Shown here: one piece after another, positions 15,036 to 20,159 of the stretch
Position numbering within the stretch: the stretch's first letter is position 1
Layout of the letters: each line of letters opens with the position of its first letter
From: Oscillospiraceae bacterium
GTDB taxonomy: Bacteria; Bacillota; Clostridia; Oscillospirales; Oscillospiraceae
Length of the DNA: 20,159 bases
Direction of reading: 5' to 3'
NCBI GenBank assembly: GCA_020025175.1
Contig: JAHHSM010000025.1
Location: forward strand, 1 to 20,159
Notes under the pieces: generated by a model
Databases searched by the model: none
What the model was told of the DNA's origin: nothing
What the model saw: the letters and a program-made list of their open reading frames with translations, nothing else
Translations under genes and position numbers: made by a program

Positions 15036-16604
15036 GTGAAACTTGCAACTGCTGCACAGATGAAAGAAATTGACCGCATTGCCATGGAAGAGAGAAAAAT
15101 TTCGTCCACGCTTTTGATGGAACGGGCGGCAAAGGCGGTGGTAAAAGAGGTATTGGCACTGCCGTATCCGAGAAAAAGCAGGATGTCAGATACTGTGTGG
15201 GTTATGAAGGACGGGCAGGAACCGACTGCGCAAGAGCAAGAAATATTTTTCAAGCGCAGACAGCGCAGTGCAGTCGTTTTTTGTGGGCCGGGAAACAACG
15301 GAGGCGATGGTGTAGCAGCAGCACGGTTTTTGCTGGAAAAGGGCTGGATGGTAAAGTGTGTTCTTGTGGGAGCACGGAAAAATATGAGCCCGGACTGCAA
15401 AGAAATGGAGCGCCGGTTAAAAAACGTCGGCGGAAGCCTTGAAGAGTTTCAGCCTGAGCGGTGGTATGAATACAGTGAAGGCGATGTGGCGATCGATGCA
15501 CTCTTTGGTGTGGGACTGGACAGTGATTTACGCGGTGATGCAATCGAAGCAGTGCGATTCATGCAGTCTGCACAGTGGGTCGTTTCAGTCGATGTACCCA
15601 GCGGTATCCATGCGGATACGGGGGAAATCATGGGACATGCAGTACAGGCAGATGTGACTGTGACTTTTTCTATGGGCAAGCCCGGCTTATTTGTGGGCAA
15701 GGGTGCGGTATGCAGCGGAAAAGTTGTTGTGGCGGATATCGGGATTCCGGCAGATTTGCTGCAAGATGGGTGCGGTGTCACGGTCATGGAACAGCCGGTT
15801 TTAAAAAAACGTCAGCGCGATGCGCATAAAGGGGATTTTGGAAAGCTCTTTATTCTGGCAGGAAGCCGCGGGTATACGGGAGCACCGGTATTGGCATCGC
15901 GCGCGGCAGTACGCAGCGGTGCAGGACTTGTGACACTGGCAGTGCCGGAGGAAATTTATCCTATAATTGCTGTAAAGTGTGATGAGGCAATGCCGTGGCC
16001 GCTGCCTGAGGATTATGAGAGTATTCTGAAAAAAGCATCGGAATGTGATGCTGCATTGATTGGCCCGGGATTGGGGCAGAGTGAACAGATGGAAGATTTG
16101 GTACTCCGTTTGCTGAAAGATTTGAAGTGCCCTGTTATTTTAGATGCCGATGGTCTAAATATTCTGTCTCGGCATATAGATATATTGGACAAACGGGAGG
16201 CTGTTACGATTCTGACACCACATGACAGAGAGTTTTCTCGATTGAGTGGATGCGCTCTGCCCATTGTGGACCGCTTAAAAGCGGCAAGGGAGTTTGCGGC
16301 GCAGCATCAATGCATTATGGTACTGAAAGGATACCGTACCATTACAGCGGCATGGAGCAAAAAGTGTGTGGTGAATACCACGGGAAATCCCGGTATGGCG
16401 CGCGGTGGAAGTGGGGATGCATTGGCAGGTCTGATGGCAGGCCTGTTGGTGCAGTGTAAGAGTGAGGATACGATTGCCAAGGCCGTTTGGCTCCATGGCT
16501 TTGCCGGTGATTTGGCTGCAGCTGATAAAGGCGAATATGGTATGGGTGTAGGAGATATCATTGAGCAGATTCCCTATGCCATGAAAAAATGTGAGGAGGA
16601 ATAG
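15036..16604 (+). CDS. nnr: Bifunctional NAD(P)HX epimerase / ADP-dependent NAD(P)HX dehydratase
   Basis: The fused enzyme repairs hydrated NADH/NADPH: the N-terminal YjeF_N domain interconverts R and S NAD(P)HX, and the C-terminal ribokinase-like domain dehydrates the S form using ADP. With the GTG start the product is 522 residues. The N domain has GPGNNGGDG at 84-92, SVDVPSGIHADTG and FSMGKPG; the C domain has KGDFGKLFILAGS, ALIGPGLG, DADGLN, LTPHDREFSRL and GGSGDALAG with the key Asp461. Residues about 42-77 form a charged extra loop before the first motif. GTG 15036 has GGGAGGG six bases upstream and gives the family's usual opening (KLATAAQMKEID); ATG 14997 lies inside a likely -10 box. 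It abuts the lipoprotein gene. Confidence 0.95.
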   Translation: MKLATAAQMKEIDRIAMEERKISSTLLMERAAKAVVKEVLALPYPRKSRMSDTVWVMKDGQEPTAQEQEIFFKRRQRSAVVFCGPGNNGGDGVAAARFLLEKGWMVKCVLVGARKNMSPDCKEMERRLKNVGGSLEEFQPERWYEYSEGDVAIDALFGVGLDSDLRGDAIEAVRFMQSAQWVVSVDVPSGIHADTGEIMGHAVQADVTVTFSMGKPGLFVGKGAVCSGKVVVADIGIPADLLQDGCGVTVMEQPVLKKRQRDAHKGDFGKLFILAGSRGYTGAPVLASRAAVRSGAGLVTLAVPEEIYPIIAVKCDEAMPWPLPEDYESILKKASECDAALIGPGLGQSEQMEDLVLRLLKDLKCPVILDADGLNILSRHIDILDKREAVTILTPHDREFSRLSGCALPIVDRLKAAREFAAQHQCIMVLKGYRTITAAWSKKCVVNTTGNPGMARGGSGDALAGLMAGLLVQCKSEDTIAKAVWLHGFAGDLAAADKGEYGMGVGDIIEQIPYAMKKCEEE

Positions 16605-16608
16605 GTGC

Positions 16609-17223
16609 GTGCGCAAAGGATGGATTTGTGCACTGATGACAGGACTTTTGCTGCTGTGTGCCTGTAGCAGCACCAGCGGTGAAAGGAAGGATGAAGTACA
16701 GCTTTTGCAGGAGGAATATCAGGGCCTTGCTGCGTGTGACATGCAGGCGCGGGTGCGCTGCGACAGTGAAACAGAAGTTTTGGAATATCTGCTGCAATGC
16801 CATTGGAGTGCAGACGGGATTTCTTCTGTTGAAATACTGGAACCGGAAACAATGGCAGGAATTTGCGCACAATTTGACCAGGAGAAGATGACACTTGTTT
16901 ATGAAGATATGAGTCTTGCGGTAGGGCACATAGAGGATACAAAGCTTTCGCCGGCGAATGTGCTTCCAATGGTGATGGAGGGTATTCGAGAAGGCTATAT
17001 TCTTGAGAAGGGAGCAGATACCCTTGGCGAGGAAAAGTGCTTGCGGCTACTGTTTGACACAACAGAGGGAGAGCGGAAAATTGACTATGCAGTTTGGTTT
17101 GGCGCAGGGCATGCTCCGGTCAGGGCGGAAATTATTGTGGATGATGCGGTGATATTTACGGCAGAAATTTTGCAGTTTTCTGCAGAGGCTGCCACGCAAG
17201 AGGAAGCATCTGTGTTAGAATGA
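16609..17223 (+). CDS. Predicted lipoprotein, LolA/GerS-like
   Basis: The 204-residue product has a short basic start, a hydrophobic stretch (TGLLLL) and a lipobox-like LCAC with Cys19 as the likely lipidated residue; cysteine at -2 is unusual. The mature part has the pattern I associate with clostridial LolA-like lipoproteins: MQARVRCDSETEVLEYLLQC, VEILEPETMAGICAQF, a LVYEDMSLAVG strand, LSPANVLPMVMEGIREGYI and EEKCLRLLF. In C. difficile gerS, needed for spore cortex processing and germination, sits directly before alr2, as this gene sits before alr. Naming it GerS rests mainly on that synteny. GTG 16609 is used, because the GTG at 16591 lies just before the AGGAGG ribosome site. A strong terminator separates it from alr. 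Confidence 0.75.
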   Translation: MRKGWICALMTGLLLLCACSSTSGERKDEVQLLQEEYQGLAACDMQARVRCDSETEVLEYLLQCHWSADGISSVEILEPETMAGICAQFDQEKMTLVYEDMSLAVGHIEDTKLSPANVLPMVMEGIREGYILEKGADTLGEEKCLRLLFDTTEGERKIDYAVWFGAGHAPVRAEIIVDDAVIFTAEILQFSAEAATQEEASVLE

Positions 17224-17232
17224 AATAAAAAG

Positions 17233-17268
17233 GAGCAGATACGATAAAAATTGTATCTGCTCTTTTTT
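17233..17268 (+). terminator. Intrinsic terminator after the lipoprotein gene
   Basis: GAGCAGATACGAT (17233-17245) pairs with ATTGTATCTGCTC (17250-17262) over 13 bp with one G-U, followed by six T. It starts 9 bases after the stop, so alr probably depends on its own promoter. Confidence 0.92.
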
Positions 17269-17279
17269 GTGGGAAAAAT

Positions 17280-17308
17280 TTGTGCCATGGGAAGAATCGT
17301 GATATACT
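17280..17308 (+). promoter_or_regulatory. Candidate promoter of alr
   Basis: TTGTGC (17280-17285) and TATACT (17303-17308) are 17 bases apart. The -10 matches 5 of 6, the -35 only 3 of 6. Its position right after a terminator and about 35 bases before alr supports it. Confidence 0.55.
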
Positions 17309-17342
17309 AAATTTTATCAATTTATGCCTGGGAGGCAAGAAG

Positions 17343-18509
17343 ATGGAAACAGATTTGAGAAGAACATGGACTGAAATCAATCTAGACCATTTATTGTATA
17401 ATTACCACGCCTTGCGTGAGCGCATTGGCAAAACGGTGAAATTTTTGGGTGTGGTCAAGGCGGACGCTTATGGCCACGGTGCGGTGCAGGTGGCTAAAAC
17501 ACTGCAAGATGCCGGTGCCGATTATCTTGCGGTATCCAGTTTAGATGAAGCACGTGAGTTGCGCAATCATGATATTATAATGCCGATTTTGATTTTGGGA
17601 CATACTCCGCCGGAGCAGGTGGGGGAATTGATTCGCATGAACATTACACAGGCGGTTTCTGCAGAGGCAAAAGCGGAAGAGTACAGTGCAGAGGCTGTAA
17701 AGTGTCAAGGTACATTAAATATTCATATCAAAGTGGATACTGGCATGTCCCGTTTGGGCTTTTTGTGCGATGGAGCACATTTTGAAGGCGGCGTTGCGCG
17801 CATTGCACATTCGTGTGCTCTGCCGGGATTACATGCAGAAGGCATCTTTACTCATTTTGCAGTTTCAGATGAACCGGGAGAAGAGGAAAATGCCTATACA
17901 AAAGAGCAATTTGCTCTTTTTTGCCATGTGATCGATGCATTGAAGGAACAAGGGTGCACGTTCCCTATTCGGCATTGTGCCAACAGTGGTGCGGTGGCTT
18001 ATCATCCTGAAATGTGGCTTGATATGGTGCGCCCCGGTATTTTGCTTTACGGGCTTTCTCAAATGGCGGATGTGCTGGGACTGAAGCCGGTGATGAGTTT
18101 GAAAACCAATGTCAGCACCATTAAGACATATGAGGCGGGTACAACCATCAGTTATGGAAGACTTTTTAAGACAGAAGAGCGAACCCGCGTAGGTGTTTTG
18201 CCCATTGGTTATGCCGATGGATTTTTCAGATCCCTTTCCAATATCTATCAGGTGATGACGGAAGATGGAAAGGCGCCAATTTTAGGTCGTATCTGTATGG
18301 ATATGTGCATGGTGGATTTAACCAGCTGCCCCAATGTTGCAGTTGGCAGTGAGGTGGAGATTTTCGGTATGAAGAACTCAGCCAATGTCATGGCGCAGAT
18401 GGCACAGACCATTCCATATGAAATTACCTGTGCGGTGTCAAAACGTGTGCCTCGTGTATATTATCGTAATGGGAAGATTTTGGAAAGAAAACTGTGGATT
18501 GACGATTGA
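17343..18509 (+). CDS. alr: Alanine racemase
   Basis: Alr is a PLP enzyme converting L- to D-alanine for peptidoglycan; in spores it can also deplete the germinant L-alanine. The 388-residue product has the PLP lysine Lys39 in VVKADAYGHG, the TGMSRLGF block, CANSGAV, the C-terminal catalytic Tyr271 in TISYGRLF, and GRICMDMCMVDLT. Length is typical. I use ATG 17343 with GGGAGGCAAG upstream; the open frame continues back to 17280 but has no ribosome site there. Upstream lies the GerS-like lipoprotein and downstream mazF, an order matching the known gerS-alr2-mazEF locus apart from the missing mazE. Confidence 0.97.
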   Translation: METDLRRTWTEINLDHLLYNYHALRERIGKTVKFLGVVKADAYGHGAVQVAKTLQDAGADYLAVSSLDEARELRNHDIIMPILILGHTPPEQVGELIRMNITQAVSAEAKAEEYSAEAVKCQGTLNIHIKVDTGMSRLGFLCDGAHFEGGVARIAHSCALPGLHAEGIFTHFAVSDEPGEEENAYTKEQFALFCHVIDALKEQGCTFPIRHCANSGAVAYHPEMWLDMVRPGILLYGLSQMADVLGLKPVMSLKTNVSTIKTYEAGTTISYGRLFKTEERTRVGVLPIGYADGFFRSLSNIYQVMTEDGKAPILGRICMDMCMVDLTSCPNVAVGSEVEIFGMKNSANVMAQMAQTIPYEITCAVSKRVPRVYYRNGKILERKLWIDD

Positions 18510-18565
18510 CACAATGGATCGAAAAAAAGCATACAATGTTATGGGAGCTGCGTGGCGGGAATTTC

Positions 18566-18712
18566 ATGCTGCCGGATAGTATAAAAATTCCCTTTGCGTG
18601 GGAGAATGATAATATCCTTTTCCTGCGGCATATGGAGAATTCCTGCGGAGAGAAGGAAACTTTCTTCCGGCGGAGTGTGAGCTTTTGTGGATACGAATGT
18701 GAAGCGCGGTGA
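18566..18712 (+). CDS. Doubtful small ORF overlapping the start of mazF
   Basis: A 48-codon ORF (ATG 18566; an upstream ATG at 18536 would give 58) ends inside mazF with a 26-base overlap. GGCGGG lies about six bases before ATG 18566. The product, containing DSIKIPFAWENDN and ENSCGEKETFFRRSV, has no helix-turn-helix or MazE-like feature that I recognise. It occupies the place where mazE is expected. It may be noise: the 177-base alr-mazF gap otherwise holds only a TTGACA (18506) with a poorly spaced TACAAT (18532). Confidence 0.2.
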   Translation: MLPDSIKIPFAWENDNILFLRHMENSCGEKETFFRRSVSFCGYECEAR

Positions 18713-19052
18713 CATTTTTTATGCTGACTTGAGTCCAGTAGTTGGCAGTGAACAGGGTGGAGTGCGTCCTGTTTTAATTGTACAAAATGATACAGGCAAC
18801 CGATATAGTCCCACGGTAATTGCAGCGGCAATTACCTCTCAGGTGAATAAAGCCCGGATGCCAACGCATATCGAATTATCCTCACAGAAATATGGACTTA
18901 CAAAAGATTCTGTGATACTGTTGGAACAGATTCGTACATTGGATAAACGGCGGCTGAGAGAAAAGATGGGACGAATAGATTCGGAGCTGATGGAAAAGGT
19001 CGATTCTGCGATTGCTGTCAGTTTTGGATTGCCGAATGACCACCTTGTGTGA
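18687..19052 (+). CDS. mazF: MazF/NdoA (EndoA) family mRNA interferase toxin
   Basis: MazF toxins cut mRNA at short specific sequences. The 121-residue product matches the Gram-positive NdoA/PemK type: VKRGDIFYADLSPVVGSEQG, GVRPVLIVQNDTGNRYSPTV, IAAAITSQ, THIELSS, and LLEQIRTLDKRRL with the conserved Glu-Gln-Ile-Arg-Thr. The residues typical of the active site (Arg in GVRPV, Thr in AAIT) are present, so it looks functional. GTG 18687 has GGAG 11 bases upstream; GTG 18699 would give the shorter classical start. In Bacillus and Clostridium mazE lies between alr and mazF; here no MazE homologue is visible. Confidence 0.95.
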   Translation: MDTNVKRGDIFYADLSPVVGSEQGGVRPVLIVQNDTGNRYSPTVIAAAITSQVNKARMPTHIELSSQKYGLTKDSVILLEQIRTLDKRRLREKMGRIDSELMEKVDSAIAVSFGLPNDHLV

Positions 19053-19058
19053 TATACT
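19029..19058 (+). promoter_or_regulatory. Candidate promoter inside the end of mazF
   Basis: TTGCCG (19029-19034) and TATACT (19053-19058) are 18 bases apart, matching 4 and 5 of 6. A start near 19065 would give the downstream secreted-protein gene its own leader of about 60 bases. Confidence 0.4.
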
Positions 19059-19059
19059 G

Positions 19060-19095
19060 CAGTAAGACACGGGGCACTTGCCCCCTGCCTTACTG
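19060..19095 (+). promoter_or_regulatory. Two-tier hairpin between mazF and the secreted-protein gene
   Basis: CAGTAAG (19060-19066) pairs with CTTACTG (19089-19095), enclosing a second stem GGGGC-ACTT-GCCCC (19071-19084). No U-tract follows, so it is not a standard terminator. It may protect or process the mazF mRNA 3' end, or shape the next gene's leader. The nested complementarity is clear; its role is unknown. Confidence 0.5.
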
Positions 19096-19127
19096 ATTTC
19101 AATGCGGTACAAAGGAGAAGAGATACT

Positions 19128-19559
19128 GTGAAAAATAGATGGCTCATACGAGTAGGGTGTGTTGCGGCTGTAGTATTGCTGAGCATGACATGTGTTGCTG
19201 GGGCAGGAAATGTGGGATCCGAGGCGGATCCTCTGGTTACATATAGCTATGTAAATGAAACATTCAAAAACGAGGTCATATCCGATGCAAACGGCGGTTT
19301 TGTTCTGGTCACATTGAATAAAGGACAGGTTCTTAATGGAGAAATCGGCACTGAAGTGCTGCTGCGTGTTGGGACAGCCCAGTGCATGGCAAAGTCTTCT
19401 CCCGGTTTGATCGATACAACGGATGCATCCACGATCAATGACGGAACCGCACTAAAAAAGAACCATCTTTATATGATGACCATTGAAGACCGTGGCGTGA
19501 AGGCAACGGCGAGCACTGTTAAAGTTTTGGTACGCGGCAGTTATACTGTTTCCCAATAA
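19128..19559 (+). CDS. Secreted protein of a conserved clostridial family, function unknown
   Basis: The 143-residue product begins with a Sec signal peptide (basic MKNRWLIR, hydrophobic core 9-24, likely cleavage near AGA about 26). The mature part has a pattern I recall from small exported clostridial proteins: GSEADPLVTYSYVNETFK, LNKGQVLNGEIGTEVLLRVGTA, a variable middle, NHLYMMTIEDRGVKA, and a final VLVRGSYTV. No catalytic motif is seen; it is likely all-beta and anchored or released outside the membrane. The GTG start has AAAGGAG 10 bases upstream. It follows mazF by 75 bases and ends at a strong terminator. Confidence 0.85.
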   Translation: MKNRWLIRVGCVAAVVLLSMTCVAGAGNVGSEADPLVTYSYVNETFKNEVISDANGGFVLVTLNKGQVLNGEIGTEVLLRVGTAQCMAKSSPGLIDTTDASTINDGTALKKNHLYMMTIEDRGVKATASTVKVLVRGSYTVSQ

Positions 19560-19573
19560 ATGCATAAATAGAA

Positions 19574-19607
19574 ACGCCTGTACATAGGATTGTACAGGTG
19601 TTTTTTT
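19574..19607 (+). terminator. Intrinsic terminator after the secreted-protein gene
   Basis: ACGCCTGTACA (19574-19584) pairs with TGTACAGGTGT (19591-19601) with one G-U pair around TAGGAT, and seven T follow the final G. It lies only 17 bases before the next ATG. Confidence 0.9.
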
Positions 19608-19623
19608 ATTGAGGTGAATCATA

Positions 19624-20159
19624 ATGGAAGAAACATTGGTTTATTTGGATGCGGTTTTATGTGGGAGCATGCATATAGAAGATCAGGGCTTGTATACGAT
19701 GTTTTCTGCGAATTGCGATGGACAGGAAGATCGCCTGTATTCGCTGGTGCTGGAAGGGGAGCAAGGCAGGTTTTTAATTGGCGTGCCGGAGTGGTGTGAT
19801 GGAAAATATATGATTACAAGAACAGTGGCAAAAAGTGAATGGCAGAGTGTGGGGAAGGTTCGCTGCGCACGAATGATATTAAGAAACGCAGATGGTCTGG
19901 AAAAAGTACCTGAGGAGGGATGGATCTACCTTTCGCATCCGGAATATTTTTTCAAAACGCTTACACCACAGCTGTATGGGAGCGGGAAATGTTATTGGAA
20001 ACAGGAAACGGACGGACGTTATCTTGCGGTGCCGATGGAAGAAGGACGGCCTTTTTTGCTGCCCAAATATTTTTGCTTTGCACAGAGTGAATATCTATTT
20101 GGAAAACATTATGCTGTCTTTTTTTTCGACAATCATGAACAGCCATGTATTCCAACGAA
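19624..20159 (+). CDS. Partial unknown protein, cut by the window end
   Basis: An ATG with GAGGTGA six bases upstream opens a frame with no stop for 178 codons to the window edge, so the C-terminus is missing. Codon use resembles the other genes. The protein is rich in aromatic and acidic residues, has no signal peptide or membrane segment, and contains LVLEGEQGRFLIGVPEW, GWIYLSHPEYFFKTLTPQLY and LLPKYFCFAQSEYLFGKHYAV, suggesting a beta-rich cytoplasmic protein. I recognise no family. A terminator lies between it and the previous gene with no room for a separate promoter that I can see, so it probably depends on read-through. Confidence 0.75.
   Translation, partial: MEETLVYLDAVLCGSMHIEDQGLYTMFSANCDGQEDRLYSLVLEGEQGRFLIGVPEWCDGKYMITRTVAKSEWQSVGKVRCARMILRNADGLEKVPEEGWIYLSHPEYFFKTLTPQLYGSGKCYWKQETDGRYLAVPMEEGRPFLLPKYFCFAQSEYLFGKHYAVFFFDNHEQPCIPT

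Noticed and set aside
17280..17342. Upstream start for alr
   Set aside because: The extra 21 codons have no ribosome site and overlap the candidate promoter; ATG 17343 has GGGAGG upstream.
18514..18579. 21-codon frame after alr as a degenerate mazE
   Set aside because: It is too short, shows no MazE-like residues and lacks a good ribosome site.
1..20159. CRISPR arrays, insertion sequences, prophage or integrated-element boundaries
   Set aside because: No spaced direct repeats, transposase or integrase motifs, tRNA attachment sites or abrupt composition change were visible.

Overview
The window looks like ordinary chromosome of a Gram-positive, low-to-mid GC member of the Clostridia; an Oscillospiraceae/Ruminococcaceae-type lineage is my inference. 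Supporting signs are the ylxM-ffh-rpsP-khpA cluster, a YfmF/YfmH M16 pair, a T-box in front of pheST, an IreB-family protein, a gerS-like/alr/mazF neighbourhood like that known from Clostridioides difficile, consensus sigma-A promoters and strong AGGAGG-type ribosome binding sites. I see no insertion sequence, prophage, CRISPR array, rRNA or tRNA. Coding density is high and the gaps are mostly explained by promoters, leaders and terminators.

Layout. Positions 1-2500 (minus strand) hold a protein-targeting/translation cluster: ylxM, ffh, rpsP, khpA. From a divergent promoter region (2427-2682) a plus-strand cluster runs through yfmF, yfmH, lgt and folD to 6985. A ZTP (pfl-motif) riboswitch with an overlapping intrinsic terminator (7046-7140) precedes fhs (7192-8868). 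Two hairpins separate fhs from the convergent minus-strand pair at 8985-10265: a secreted SH3b/NlpC-P60 endopeptidase and a conserved 100-residue protein. Next on the minus strand come an ireB homologue with a perfect consensus promoter, then pheT and pheS, read from a T-box leader with a UUC (Phe) specifier. On the plus strand from 15036 lie a fused NAD(P)HX epimerase/dehydratase, a GerS-like lipoprotein, alr, a mazF/ndoA toxin gene without a recognisable mazE, a secreted 143-residue protein of a conserved clostridial family, and a partial unknown gene cut by the window end.

How the genes relate. FolD and Fhs act in tetrahydrofolate one-carbon metabolism; Fhs is controlled by ZTP, the signal of 10-formyl-THF shortage. 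The pheST pair is controlled by uncharged tRNA-Phe. The lipoprotein-alr pair suggests a link to spore germination or D-alanine supply, but that is synteny-based inference.

The most interesting points are: PheT is about 90-100 residues longer than usual, and the extra segment looks like a degenerate second copy of its own tRNA-binding OB fold; mazF lacks its usual antitoxin and is preceded by a small overlapping ORF; back-to-back promoters between pheS and nnrE lie so close that their -35 boxes almost touch; and a near-perfect palindrome sits at the transcription start of ylxM-ffh. I did not find convincing evidence of a wholly new multi-gene system.
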